Positions 52,861 through 60,550 of a stretch of 64,000 nucleotides of DNA are shown piece by piece. How positions within the stretch are numbered: the first letter of the stretch is position 1; each line of letters starts with the position of its first letter. The notes beneath the pieces were generated by a model. That model saw only the letters and a list, made by a program, of their open reading frames with translations. It searched no databases and was not told the origin of the DNA. Source of the DNA: Kitasatospora sp044457565 (GTDB lineage Bacteria > Actinomycetota > Actinomycetes > Streptomycetales > Streptomycetaceae); NCBI RefSeq assembly GCF_044457565.1, contig NZ_JBITGZ010000007.1, forward strand, positions 62,001-126,000. Direction: 5' to 3'. The translations under genes were made by a program, and so were the position numbers.

Positions 52861-53751
52861 ATGCACGCGATCCGATGCGAGATCGACACCGAGTTCCGCG
52901 GTACCGAGGCGCTGGCCGACCTGGCGTGGCGCTGGCTCACCGAGGGCGCGGAGCGCCTGGAGGGCGAGTCCTTCCAGGCGGTCCTCGACTCGACCGACCT
53001 GGTCGAGGAGTCGCTGAAGAAGGCGGTGCCCTGCGGCCCGCCCGGGGGGCTCTGGGGCTTCCTCAAGGTGGACAGTGTCGGTCGCGGCCGGATCACCAAC
53101 CGCAGCAAGGTGCTGACCCGCAAGAACCTGCCGAATCTGCGCAAGTGGCTGATCTCGGACGTCCAGCTGGCCGAGCTCGCGATCTACCGGCTGGACGAGC
53201 AGGGCATGCCCGGCCAGGAGCTGCTGCGGATGGGCGTCGCGCGTGACGAGGACGCCGAGGACTGGGTCAGGCTCAGCGCGGAAGCCCCCGAGGGGCGCTT
53301 CGCGCCGGCCGACCAGCCCCGGTGGACGGAGCTGCTGCGCGACTTCTCGCAGGAGGTCGACCCGTCCTACGCCCAGATCGGCTACAGCCTCACGCTCGGC
53401 CGCACCGAGCACGAGGAGCGGGTCGGCCCGCCGCTGCCCGAACTGACGCTGCCGCACTCGCGGCGGCTGCTGCGCGGGTACGAGTGGCTGACGGTGATCC
53501 CGCGCGAGATCGCCCAGCAGCTCGGTGGCGCGGAGGCAATCGCCGCCGGTGACTTCCACCGGGTCGAGACCCTGCGCGACGGAGCCGTGCTGCTCCAGGT
53601 CACACCGGAGTTCGACGGCTTCACTGGCGGGGCGATCGAGCGGACGTGGCAACTGCTGCGCCCGGCCCTGCGGCCCGGGATGCCCAAGCGGTACCCGGAC
53701 AGCGACGCGGTCCGGCCGCCGAGCCGGCTCTGGTACGCCGACACCGTCTGA
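52861..53751 (+). CDS. Putative immunity protein for the RHS toxin
   Basis: 296 residues from ATG 52861, 52 bp after the RHS stop, with AAAGGAG at 52842-52848. No signal peptide or membrane segment, so cytoplasmic. I do not recognise the family with certainty. The protein is acidic and has a C-terminal half rich in aromatic and turn motifs (RRLLRGYEWLTVIPREIAQQ, FDGFTGGAIERTWQLLRPAL) reminiscent of large immunity proteins of the DUF3396 type, but this is a weak impression. Position directly behind the toxin domain, same strand and likely same transcript, is the main evidence for an immunity role. The bidirectional terminator that follows closes the unit. Confidence 0.6.
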   Translation: MHAIRCEIDTEFRGTEALADLAWRWLTEGAERLEGESFQAVLDSTDLVEESLKKAVPCGPPGGLWGFLKVDSVGRGRITNRSKVLTRKNLPNLRKWLISDVQLAELAIYRLDEQGMPGQELLRMGVARDEDAEDWVRLSAEAPEGRFAPADQPRWTELLRDFSQEVDPSYAQIGYSLTLGRTEHEERVGPPLPELTLPHSRRLLRGYEWLTVIPREIAQQLGGAEAIAAGDFHRVETLRDGAVLLQVTPEFDGFTGGAIERTWQLLRPALRPGMPKRYPDSDAVRPPSRLWYADTV

Positions 53752-53765
53752 ACCCGCACCGCCGG

Positions 53766-53810
53766 CGAGGCCGGGGCGCACGGACCTGACGTCCGTCCGC
53801 CCCGGCCTCG
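53766..53810. terminator. Bidirectional terminator
   Basis: Perfect 13-bp stem CGAGGCCGGGGCG / CGCCCCGGCCTCG (53766-53778 / 53798-53810) with an inner ACGGAC/GTCCGT stem, between the putative immunity gene and convergent cutA. Confidence 0.85.
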
Positions 53811-53852
53811 TCCGTTCCCGCCCCCTCGGCTCCTGGCCCGCGCGGGCCGGTG

Positions 53853-54173
53853 TCAGGGGGCCACGGCCGCCGAGAGCCAGGCCAGGTACTCCGCGCTGCC
53901 CGCGGTGATCGGGGTGGCCACCAGCTCCGGGGTGTCGTAGGAGTGCGCGGCCTTCACGTGCGCCTCCAGCGCCGGGTAGCGCTCGGCGGTGGTCTTGAAG
54001 GTGATCCGCCACTCCTCGGCCGTCTCCACCGCGCCCTGCCACCAGTACGTGGAGGTGACCGGGCCGTCCACCTGCGCGCAGGCCGCCAGCCTGGCCGAGA
54101 CGGCGGAGCGGGCCAGCACGGCGGCGGCCACGGCGCTGTCGGTGGTGGTCAGGACGGCGAGGTAGTCGGTCAT
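53853..54173 (-). CDS. cutA: Divalent-cation tolerance protein CutA
   Basis: 106 residues, the full length of the CutA1 family. Motifs VLTTTDSAVAAAVLARSAVS, RLAACAQVDGPVTSTYWWQG, EEWRITFKTT, YDTPELVATPI and AEYLAWL are all in place. The proteins form tight trimers; a role in copper tolerance was proposed from E. coli but the true function is unclear, and some members bind signalling partners. The gene stands alone, divergent from hemY and convergent with the putative immunity gene. Confidence 0.93.
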   Translation of the reverse strand: MTDYLAVLTTTDSAVAAAVLARSAVSARLAACAQVDGPVTSTYWWQGAVETAEEWRITFKTTAERYPALEAHVKAAHSYDTPELVATPITAGSAEYLAWLSAAVAP

Positions 54174-54376
54174 GCGGCCGATCGTAGAGCGAGCCCGGCG
54201 TCAGGCGCGGACGTCCGCGTCGGAGTCGGCGAGCCGGGCCCGCAGGCACCGTTCCATCCCCTCGAACACTGCCACCCGCGCCCCGGACAGTGGCTAACGT
54301 AGAGGCATGACCGCGCTGCCCGACCGGACGCGGACGCCGTGACGGCTTCGCCATAAGTTCTGCAAGACTGCGAAGC

Positions 54377-55828
54377 ATGTCGCAACCACATGTCGTCGTG
54401 ATCGGCGGCGGTATCGCCGGCCTCGCCGCGGCCGCCTTCCTCAGCGGGGCCGCCGGCGGCAGCCCGCGGGCGTCCGTCACCCTGTTGGAGGCCGCCGACC
54501 GGCTCGGCGGCAAGCTGCAGGGCGGCGAGGTCGGCGGCGTACGCGTCGACCTCGGGGCCGAGTCGATGCTGGCCCGCCGCCCCGAGGGGGTGGAGCTCGC
54601 ACAGGAAGTCGGCCTGGCCGACTTCCTGGAGCCGCCCAGCACCGCGAAGGCCGCGATCTGGACCAGGGGCGCGCTGCGCCCGCTGCCCGGCGGCCAGCTG
54701 ATGGGCGTGCCCGGCGACCTCGACGCGCTGGCCGCCAGCGGGGTGCTCTCCCCGGAGGGCCTGCGCCGGGCCGGGGCGGAGAGCACCGATGGGGGAGCAG
54801 AAGGCATCGGGGCCGACGAGGACGTGACGATCGGCGAGTACGTCGCGGCCAGGCTCGGCCGCGAGGTCGTCGACCGGCTGGTGGAGCCGCTGCTCGGCGG
54901 GGTCTACGCCGGGCACGCCGACGCCATCTCGCTGCGCGCCGCCGTCCCCGCGCTGCTCCCCCTCGCCCGCAGCGGCGGGCCGCTGGTGGAGGGCGTACGC
55001 GCGCTGGCCGCGAAGGCGGGAGCCGCCGCGGGCCCGGTCTTCCAGGGCCTGCGCGGCGGCATCGGCACCCTCCCGGAGGCCGTCGCCGCCGCCTGCGCCA
55101 AGGCCGGCGTCGAGCTGCGCACCGGCGCCCCCGTGGCGGAGCTGCGCCGCACCCCCGAGGGCTGGCGGATCGTCGTCGACGGCGAGGTGCTGACGGCGGA
55201 CGCCGTGGTGCTGGCCGTCCCCGCCCCGCAGGCCGCCCGCCTGCTGCGCCCGGACGCCCCCGGCGCCGCCGCCGAGCTGTCCGCCGTCGAGTACGCCGGG
55301 ATGGCGCTGGTCACCATGGCCTTCCGTCGCTCCGACCTGACCGAACCGCTCACCGGCAGTGGGTTCCTGGTGCCGCCGGTGGACGGCCACCGGATCAAGG
55401 CCTCCACCTTCTCCTCCAACAAGTGGGGCTGGCTGGAGCGTGCCGCCCCCGACGCCTTCCTGCTGCGCACCTCGCTCGGCCGCCAGGGCGAGGAGCAGGT
55501 CCTGGGGCTGTCCGACGACGAACTGCTCGCCCGCTCGCTGGCCGACCTCGGCGAGGCCGTCGGTCTGCGCGCGAAGCCGTACGACAGCGCCGTCACCCGC
55601 TGGCACGGCGGGCTGCCGCAGTACCCCGTCGGCCACCTCGACCGGGTGGCCAGGATCCGCGAGCAGGCGGAGCGCCTCGGCGGCCTCGTCCTGTGCGGCG
55701 CGGCCTACGACGGGGTGGGCATCCCGGCGTGCATCGCGAGCGCGCGCTCGGCCGTCGGGCTGCTCGTTGACAAGGTGTTGGCCCCGCCGGTCGGGGCGCC
55801 CGCGACTGAGGGGACAATGTCCGTATGA
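54377..55828 (+). CDS. hemY: Coproporphyrinogen III oxidase (HemY/CgoX type)
   Basis: 483 residues. FAD-dependent enzyme with the dinucleotide motif VVIGGGIAGLAAAAFL at the N-terminus, LLEAADRLGGKLQ, DLGAESMLARRPEG and the C-terminal CGAAYDGVGIPACIASA that binds FAD. In actinobacteria this protein oxidises coproporphyrinogen III to coproporphyrin III; older annotation calls it protoporphyrinogen oxidase. The overlap with hemQ (ATGA) fits the coproporphyrin-dependent route. ATG 54377 lacks a clear ribosome-binding site and has TAAGTT about 18 bases upstream, suggesting a very short leader. Confidence 0.93.
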   Translation: MSQPHVVVIGGGIAGLAAAAFLSGAAGGSPRASVTLLEAADRLGGKLQGGEVGGVRVDLGAESMLARRPEGVELAQEVGLADFLEPPSTAKAAIWTRGALRPLPGGQLMGVPGDLDALAASGVLSPEGLRRAGAESTDGGAEGIGADEDVTIGEYVAARLGREVVDRLVEPLLGGVYAGHADAISLRAAVPALLPLARSGGPLVEGVRALAAKAGAAAGPVFQGLRGGIGTLPEAVAAACAKAGVELRTGAPVAELRRTPEGWRIVVDGEVLTADAVVLAVPAPQAARLLRPDAPGAAAELSAVEYAGMALVTMAFRRSDLTEPLTGSGFLVPPVDGHRIKASTFSSNKWGWLERAAPDAFLLRTSLGRQGEEQVLGLSDDELLARSLADLGEAVGLRAKPYDSAVTRWHGGLPQYPVGHLDRVARIREQAERLGGLVLCGAAYDGVGIPACIASARSAVGLLVDKVLAPPVGAPATEGTMSV

Positions 55829-56553
55829 CTGAGAGCACTGAGCAGCAGGGCACCGCGCAGCAGCCCGAGAAGAAGAAGGCGCGCGACCTCAACCAGGTGA
55901 TCCGCTACACCATGTGGTCCGTGTTCAAGCTCAAGGGCGAGCTGCCCGAGGACCGCGCCGCGCTCGCGGCCGAGGTCGACGAGCTGTTCGCGCAGCTGGC
56001 CGCCAAGGACGTCACGGTGCGCGGCACGTACGACGTGTCCGGCCTGCGCGCCGACGCCGACGTCATGGTGTGGTGGCACGCCGAGGACTCCGACGACCTC
56101 CAGGAGGCGTACAACCGCTTCCGCCGTACCGCCTTCGGCCGCACGCTGGAGCCGGTCTGGTCGAACATGGCGCTGCACCGCCCGGCGGAGTTCAACAAGT
56201 CGCACATCCCGGCGTTCCTCGCCGACGAGCGCCCGCGCGACTACGTCTGCGTGTACCCCTTCGTGCGCTCGTACGAGTGGTACCTGCTCCCGGACGCCGA
56301 GCGCCGGGCGATGCTCGCCGAGCACGGTCAGATGGCCCGCGGGTACCCCGACGTCCGCGCCAACACCGTCGCCTCGTTCGCGCTCGGCGACTACGAGTGG
56401 CTGCTCGCCTTCGAGGCGGACGAGCTGCACCGCATCGTCGACCTGATGCGCGACCTGCGCCCGTCCCGCGCGCGGCTGCACGTGCGCGAGGAGGTGCCGT
56501 TCTTCACGGGCCGCCGCAAGCCTCTCACCGAGCTGCTGAACGGCCTGGTCTGA
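55825..56553 (+). CDS. hemQ: Coproheme decarboxylase (HemQ/ChdC)
   Basis: 242 residues, chlorite-dismutase superfamily. It converts iron-coproporphyrin III to heme b by two peroxide-dependent decarboxylations. Key features: Tyr144 in CVYPFVRSYEWY (region of the catalytic Tyr), proximal heme ligand His167 in LAEHGQMARGYPDVRANT, and His118 in SNMALHRP at the position of the distal His described for actinobacterial enzymes. The start overlaps the hemY stop by four bases, so the two are translationally coupled. A strong terminator follows. Confidence 0.95.
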   Translation: MTESTEQQGTAQQPEKKKARDLNQVIRYTMWSVFKLKGELPEDRAALAAEVDELFAQLAAKDVTVRGTYDVSGLRADADVMVWWHAEDSDDLQEAYNRFRRTAFGRTLEPVWSNMALHRPAEFNKSHIPAFLADERPRDYVCVYPFVRSYEWYLLPDAERRAMLAEHGQMARGYPDVRANTVASFALGDYEWLLAFEADELHRIVDLMRDLRPSRARLHVREEVPFFTGRRKPLTELLNGLV

Positions 56554-56573
56554 GCCTCGGCGCTCGGCCACCA

Positions 56574-56607
56574 GGAGGGTGCCACCCCCGTCGGGGTGGC
56601 ACCCTCC
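56574..56607. terminator. Bidirectional terminator after hemYQ
   Basis: Perfect 15-bp stem GGAGGGTGCCACCCC / GGGGTGGCACCCTCC with a 4-nt loop, 20 bp past the hemQ stop; it also lies beyond the leftward stop at 56694. Confidence 0.88.
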
Positions 56608-56693
56608 CGCAGTCAGGGACGCGGACCGGCGAACTCGTGCGGGGTCCGCTGCGACCGCCGGCCGGGTGCCGTGGTGCCCCGCCGACCGGCGGC

Positions 56694-57485
56694 TCAGTGC
56701 CGCGGGTAACGCGGGTGCCGCAGGGCGGCGCGCAGCCGGGCGTCGGGGACGGCGGCGGTGCCGTCCATCGCCACGGCGGTGAGCAGTTCGCGCTCGGTGT
56801 CGTCCGACCAGCCGGCCGGCCGGGGGAGCCGCACCTCGTGGAGTACCTCCTGGCCGAGCGGCGACGCCCACCGCGTGTACGGGTAGACGTCGACCCGGGC
56901 CATCAGCAGGGTGCCGGAGGTCAGTATCAGCGGCAGTGAGAACCACGCCAGCGCGGCGGTCGCGTCCTTGCCGGGAGGCGAATCCAGGGTGAGCGCGGCC
57001 GCCAGCAGGACCAGGCAGAAGAGCAGGGCCTGCCGGACCTGCCGGATCACCAGCGCGGTGCTCTCCCGCACGATCGACGGGGTCGCCAGGCCCCCGAGGG
57101 TCAGCCGGCTGCCGATCTCCAGCACCGTCGGGTGTGCGGCCATCGCCCGGCGCAGCTCCGCCGTCCGGCACTGGCCCTCGGGGCCCACGGTGGCGACCAG
57201 GGCCCGTTCCAGCCGGCTGCGGCCCTGCGGGTCGGCGACGGTCGTCCAGCCGGTGTGGGCGAGGTGCAGCCGGCCCCGCGAGGCCATCAGCACCAGCGCC
57301 AGGTCGACCACCCGGTCGGGTCCTCCCGCGAGGTAGGCCGTCTCGTACAGGCCGATCCCGATGGCATCGCCCTGGCGGGGGCCGTCCGGGGTGGAGAGCG
57401 AGTCCGCGGTGGCCGCGATCCGCACCAGCCGCAGACACGACAGCACGGCGGCGACGCAGGCGGGGATCAGGAAGAGCAACCACAT
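56694..57485 (-). CDS. TIGR04222-like membrane protein without Cys tail
   Basis: 263 residues from ATG 57485. One N-terminal membrane segment (WLLFLIPACVAAVLSCLRLV), then the family hallmark ETAYLAGGPDRVVDLALVLM and SRGRLHLAHTG, a helical region and two further membrane segments (LLFCLVLLAAALTL, AWFSLPLILTSGTLL). It is a paralogue of the next gene upstream and the last of the four-gene leftward operon, after a 185-bp gap. Unlike that paralogue it ends in an ordinary basic tail (RAALRHPRYPRH) and has no cysteine repeats. Function unknown. A possible ribosome-binding site GGGAGG is 15 bases upstream, farther than usual. Confidence 0.75.
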   Translation of the reverse strand: MWLLFLIPACVAAVLSCLRLVRIAATADSLSTPDGPRQGDAIGIGLYETAYLAGGPDRVVDLALVLMASRGRLHLAHTGWTTVADPQGRSRLERALVATVGPEGQCRTAELRRAMAAHPTVLEIGSRLTLGGLATPSIVRESTALVIRQVRQALLFCLVLLAAALTLDSPPGKDATAALAWFSLPLILTSGTLLMARVDVYPYTRWASPLGQEVLHEVRLPRPAGWSDDTERELLTAVAMDGTAAVPDARLRAALRHPRYPRH

Positions 57486-57670
57486 GGGGTTCGTTGTAGA
57501 CCTCCCTCGGCCGAATGGGGCGGATTCCGCGCCCGTGATACCGAACTGTGACCGCTGGGCCCGGATGCGCGCCCTGCTCCGAGCCCACGCGCCGGTCCGC
57601 ACGCCGACCCGAACCACGGGCCGCACGCCGGCCCCTGCTCCCCGTAGGTGCTTCCGCGCGCCGGGCGGAG

Positions 57671-58705
57671 TCAGGACCCGCAGCTGCTGGACGACCCGCA
57701 GCTGGAGGACGAGGAGCCGCAGCTCGACGAGGACGAGCCGCAGCTGCTGGACGACCCGCAGCTGGAGGACGAGGAGCCGCAGCTCGACGAGGACGAGCCG
57801 CAGCTGCTGGACGACCCGCCGCTGGACGGCGAGGAGGAGCCGCAGCCCGTGGTGGACGAGGCGCACCAGAGCGCCGTACCGGAGCTCGACCCGGAGTCGG
57901 AGCCCGACCCGGCCAGCGCGCCCGGACGCAGGGGCTGGTTCATCGCGGCGGCCGCGAGCATCGCCTCCTGGAGCTCCTCGTCCGGCAGCCCGCCGATGCC
58001 CTCCAGCGCCAGGGCGCCGAGCAGCACCCCGCTCGCGGCGCCGGTGCCGACCCCGTGGTGCGGCTTCCACGGCGAGCTGCTGGTGGACATCAGGCCCAAC
58101 TGCCGCCGCCCGGCCGGGGTGAGCCGCCCGCCCTTGGCCGGCCGCGCGGCGACCAGCAGCGCGAGGGCCGCCACCGGCAGGACGAACAGCGCGGGCAGGG
58201 AGGGGCTGCCGGCGGCGAGCGTCACCACCGTCGTCACGGCGGCGAGCAGCGACGTCAGCCAGAGCACCCGCCGGGCGCGCTTGGCCTGGCGCAGGCGCCC
58301 CGGGTCGCGCATCAGGCCGCGCTCGGCGAGCCGGTCGCCGATCCGCTGGACCGCCGGGCTCTCCATGGTCGCCCGGCGCAGCCCGGCGAGGTCGCGTCGG
58401 CGGTCGCGGCCGGTCTCCTCGATCAGCACGGCCTCGACGTCGTCGTACGGGTCCGTGCCGGTGACGGTGACCAGCCCGGCGCGCGAGACGATCACGCGCC
58501 CCTCCTGGTGCATGCGCACCAGGACGGTGTCGACCACCCGGCCGGGCCCGCCGGCCAGGAAGGCGGCATCCAGCAGCGGCAGGCCGCGCCCGGGCAGGCC
58601 CTGCGGCCTGGCGACGTGCTGGGCCCGCTGCTTGGTGTGCAGCGCGTACAGGCCGGAGCCCGCGAGGGCGACGCTGGAGACGGTGAGCAGGGCGCTGTCC
58701 CACAT
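57671..58705 (-). CDS. TIGR04222-like membrane protein with Cys/Ser/Gly repeat tail
   Basis: 344 residues from ATG 58705 (GGGGGA upstream). N-terminal membrane segment, hallmark LDAAFLAGGPGRVVDTVLVR and EGRVIVSRAG, a basic helical region and a pair of membrane helices (about 148-190). The C-terminal 64 residues are low complexity: nine cysteines (281, 288, 302, 309, 316, 322, 329, 336, 342) spaced six or seven apart, each followed by Gly and separated by serines. The regular CGSSSSS units come from a 60-bp tandem DNA repeat. Cys/Gly-rich tails are, from memory, a feature of this family. In this operon with a DUF692 enzyme, the tail is the obvious candidate substrate for cysteine modification; that is inference. 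Confidence 0.82.
   Translation of the reverse strand: MWDSALLTVSSVALAGSGLYALHTKQRAQHVARPQGLPGRGLPLLDAAFLAGGPGRVVDTVLVRMHQEGRVIVSRAGLVTVTGTDPYDDVEAVLIEETGRDRRRDLAGLRRATMESPAVQRIGDRLAERGLMRDPGRLRQAKRARRVLWLTSLLAAVTTVVTLAAGSPSLPALFVLPVAALALLVAARPAKGGRLTPAGRRQLGLMSTSSSPWKPHHGVGTGAASGVLLGALALEGIGGLPDEELQEAMLAAAAMNQPLRPGALAGSGSDSGSSSGTALWCASSTTGCGSSSPSSGGSSSSCGSSSSSCGSSSSSCGSSSSCGSSSSSCGSSSSSCGSSSSCGS
57681..57834 (-). repeat. 60-bp tandem repeat encoding the Cys/Ser tail
   Basis: Two identical 60-bp units (57681-57740 and 57741-57800) plus a 34-bp partial third with three mismatches (57801-57834). On the coding strand each unit gives 20 residues with three CGS steps. Copy number can change without breaking the frame. 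Confidence 0.9.
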
Positions 58706-58737
58706 AGGAATCCCCCGGAAGTGAGTGGTTTGGTCGA

Positions 58738-59418
58738 TCAGTGGTGTGACGGGCGAAGCGCCCGGGGCAGCGCCCGGCGGAGCCGGCTCAGCGAGCCCTC
58801 GGCCTGCGCCGGGGGCGGGGTGAGCCACTGCTCCAGGGCCCGGCGCTGCGCTGTGCCGAGTGCGTCGCCGGGCTCGTCGGCGGGTTCGGTGACGGGCTCG
58901 GTGACGAGCTCCGGGTGGCGTTCGGGCCGGTGCGGGGCGGTCAGTGCCCACCGCGCGAAGGCCCGGGCATCGGCCCGGTAGCCGCCGCTCTGCGGATGCT
59001 GCTGGGCGTAGCGCAGAAAGAGCGGGCCGAAGCTCGGCCCGACCACGCGCGGCAGCTCGGGGCAGACCCGGGCGACGGTGTCCCGCCGCTTGGCGGCCAG
59101 CCCGATCGCCTGGGCGCGTACCTGGCGGGGGTCGAAGCCCGCCGGCACCGGCCCGCCGGCGACGAGCGCCGCCAGCAGCGCGTGCTGCCGCCGGGCCAGC
59201 CCGGCCCGCGCGAGCACCAGCTCGGCGTCCTCGCCCCTGGCCAGGTACTCCAGCCGGTGATCACCGACCGCCGGGCGGGTCGCCGGCTCCGGGACGTCGT
59301 CCCCGTGAACGGGGCCGAGCCCGTGAACGGGGCCGATCCCGTGCGTGGAGTGCCCGTGCGTGGAGCCGTGCCCGTGCGAGGCGTCGCGTCGCGCCGAGAC
59401 AATGAGCTGGTCAGACAT
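58738..59418 (-). CDS. His-rich partner protein of the DUF692 enzyme
   Basis: 226 residues from ATG 59418, overlapping the end of the DUF692 gene by eight bases, so the two are translationally coupled. The N-terminus has a His/Gly-rich stretch (residues 15-38, seven His, as in HGHGSTHGHSTHG) that could bind metal. The rest is helical with HRLEYLARGEDAELVLARAG, FDPRQVRAQAIGLAAKRRD, LPRVVGPSFGPLFLRYAQQH and ARAFARWAL. DUF692 enzymes usually work with a helper that binds the substrate, and this gene occupies that place; similarity to the known helper DUF2063 family is only suggested by general layout. No export signal. Confidence 0.72.
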   Translation of the reverse strand: MSDQLIVSARRDASHGHGSTHGHSTHGIGPVHGLGPVHGDDVPEPATRPAVGDHRLEYLARGEDAELVLARAGLARRQHALLAALVAGGPVPAGFDPRQVRAQAIGLAAKRRDTVARVCPELPRVVGPSFGPLFLRYAQQHPQSGGYRADARAFARWALTAPHRPERHPELVTEPVTEPADEPGDALGTAQRRALEQWLTPPPAQAEGSLSRLRRALPRALRPSHH

Positions 59419-60256
59419 GCTGCGCCACCCCCTCCAGCACCCGCCGGATCGCCTCCAGCTCCCCGCTCAGCTCGGCGGGCGAAGGGAAGTTGTCGTCCCG
59501 CTCCAGCAGCACCCCCGGCGGCGCCACCCGGGCGCACAGCTCGGCCAGCACCTCCAGGACGGGTTCGGTGACGGGGTGGGCGTGGGTGTCGTGCCATACC
59601 CCGTCGACCAGCCGGCCGCCCGCGACGTGCACGTACGCGATCGCCTCCAGCGGCAGCCGGTCCAGCTCGGCGGCCGGGTCCAGGCCCAGGTTGACCCGGT
59701 TGGTGTGCAGGTTGGCCACGTCGATCAGCAGCCGCACGCCCGTACGCTCGACGAGCTCCGCGAGGAACTGCCCCTCGGTCAGCTCGTCGTCGGGCCAGGC
59801 CAGCTGGGCGGCGACGTTCTCCAGCGCGAGCGGTACGGGCAACTGCTCCTGGGCGATCCGGACGTTCTCGGCGATCACCCGCAGCGAGTCGCGCGAGCGC
59901 GGCACCGGCAGCAGGTGGCCCGCCTCCAGGTCGCCTGCCCGGACGAAGGCGAGGTGCTCGGTGACCAGCGGGGCGTCCAGCGCCTCGGCGGCCTCGGCCA
60001 GCTCGGCGAGGCGCCGACGGTCGGGCAGGTCGGCGCCGCCGAGCCCGAGCGAGACCCCGTGCGGGATCACGGTGACGCCGCGTCCGCGCAGGATCCGCAG
60101 CGATTCGGGCAGGTGGCCGGCGCAGATGTTCTCCGCGACGACCTCGACCCAGTCCAGGCCGGGCAGTCGTTCCACCAGGGTGTCGATCTCGGCCCGCCAG
60201 CCGAGGCCGACGCCGAGCCGGGGCAGTGCCGGTGGTGCCGGTGCAGCAGAAGTCAT
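59411..60256 (-). CDS. DUF692 multinuclear non-heme iron enzyme (MNIO)
   Basis: 281 residues from ATG 60256 (GAAGGGGGCG upstream). TIM-barrel of the DUF692 family: GVGLGWRAEID, WVEVVAEN, HGVSLGLGG (His66), TEHLAF (His101), LENVA (Glu146), LLIDVANLHTN (Asp179, His184), YVHVAGG (His210), WHDTHAHPV (Asp223, His225) and LLERDDNFP (Glu252). These match the iron-ligand pattern of MbnB- and TglH-type enzymes, which oxidatively rearrange cysteines in peptides using two or three iron ions. Here it heads an operon with a His-rich partner and two TIGR04222-like proteins. The reaction and substrate are not known; the Cys-rich tail encoded at 57671 is the best candidate. Confidence 0.9.
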   Translation of the reverse strand: MTSAAPAPPALPRLGVGLGWRAEIDTLVERLPGLDWVEVVAENICAGHLPESLRILRGRGVTVIPHGVSLGLGGADLPDRRRLAELAEAAEALDAPLVTEHLAFVRAGDLEAGHLLPVPRSRDSLRVIAENVRIAQEQLPVPLALENVAAQLAWPDDELTEGQFLAELVERTGVRLLIDVANLHTNRVNLGLDPAAELDRLPLEAIAYVHVAGGRLVDGVWHDTHAHPVTEPVLEVLAELCARVAPPGVLLERDDNFPSPAELSGELEAIRRVLEGVAQHV

Positions 60257-60550
60257 GGGTGCGCCCCCTTCGCAGGGCAGGCGGTGGGAGGTGGCCGGGC
60301 GGGTCGCGGGCTTCGTTGCCGACGCGGCCTTCGGCCGATGTGAAGTGTGGGGGCGGGGTCACTGCCCCGCTCGATGCTGAGGATGTCCCCGGTCGGGGTC
60401 GCTGCCAAGCCTCGTCCGGGTTTCTCAGAGCATTACTTGAGCTTGCGGAGCCTATCTGTCCGATTCGGGGTATCTGTCACCGGGCCCGGTGGATTACGGG
60501 CGGGAAATTCGGAGGATTCCGAGCAGGTACATGGCTATCGTGACCCGCAT

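Noticed and set aside
47145..53144. 1999-codon leftward open frame over the RHS gene
   Set aside because: Antisense of the RHS gene. Its composition is the Gly/Val/Arg/Asp mix expected from the complement of high-GC codons, with no domain.
57671..57834. Acidic rightward repeat protein (Leu-Asp-Glu-Pro repeats) over the tandem repeat
   Set aside because: The opposite strand has the TIGR04222-like gene with start, ribosome-binding site and family hallmarks; the acidic repeat is its antisense.
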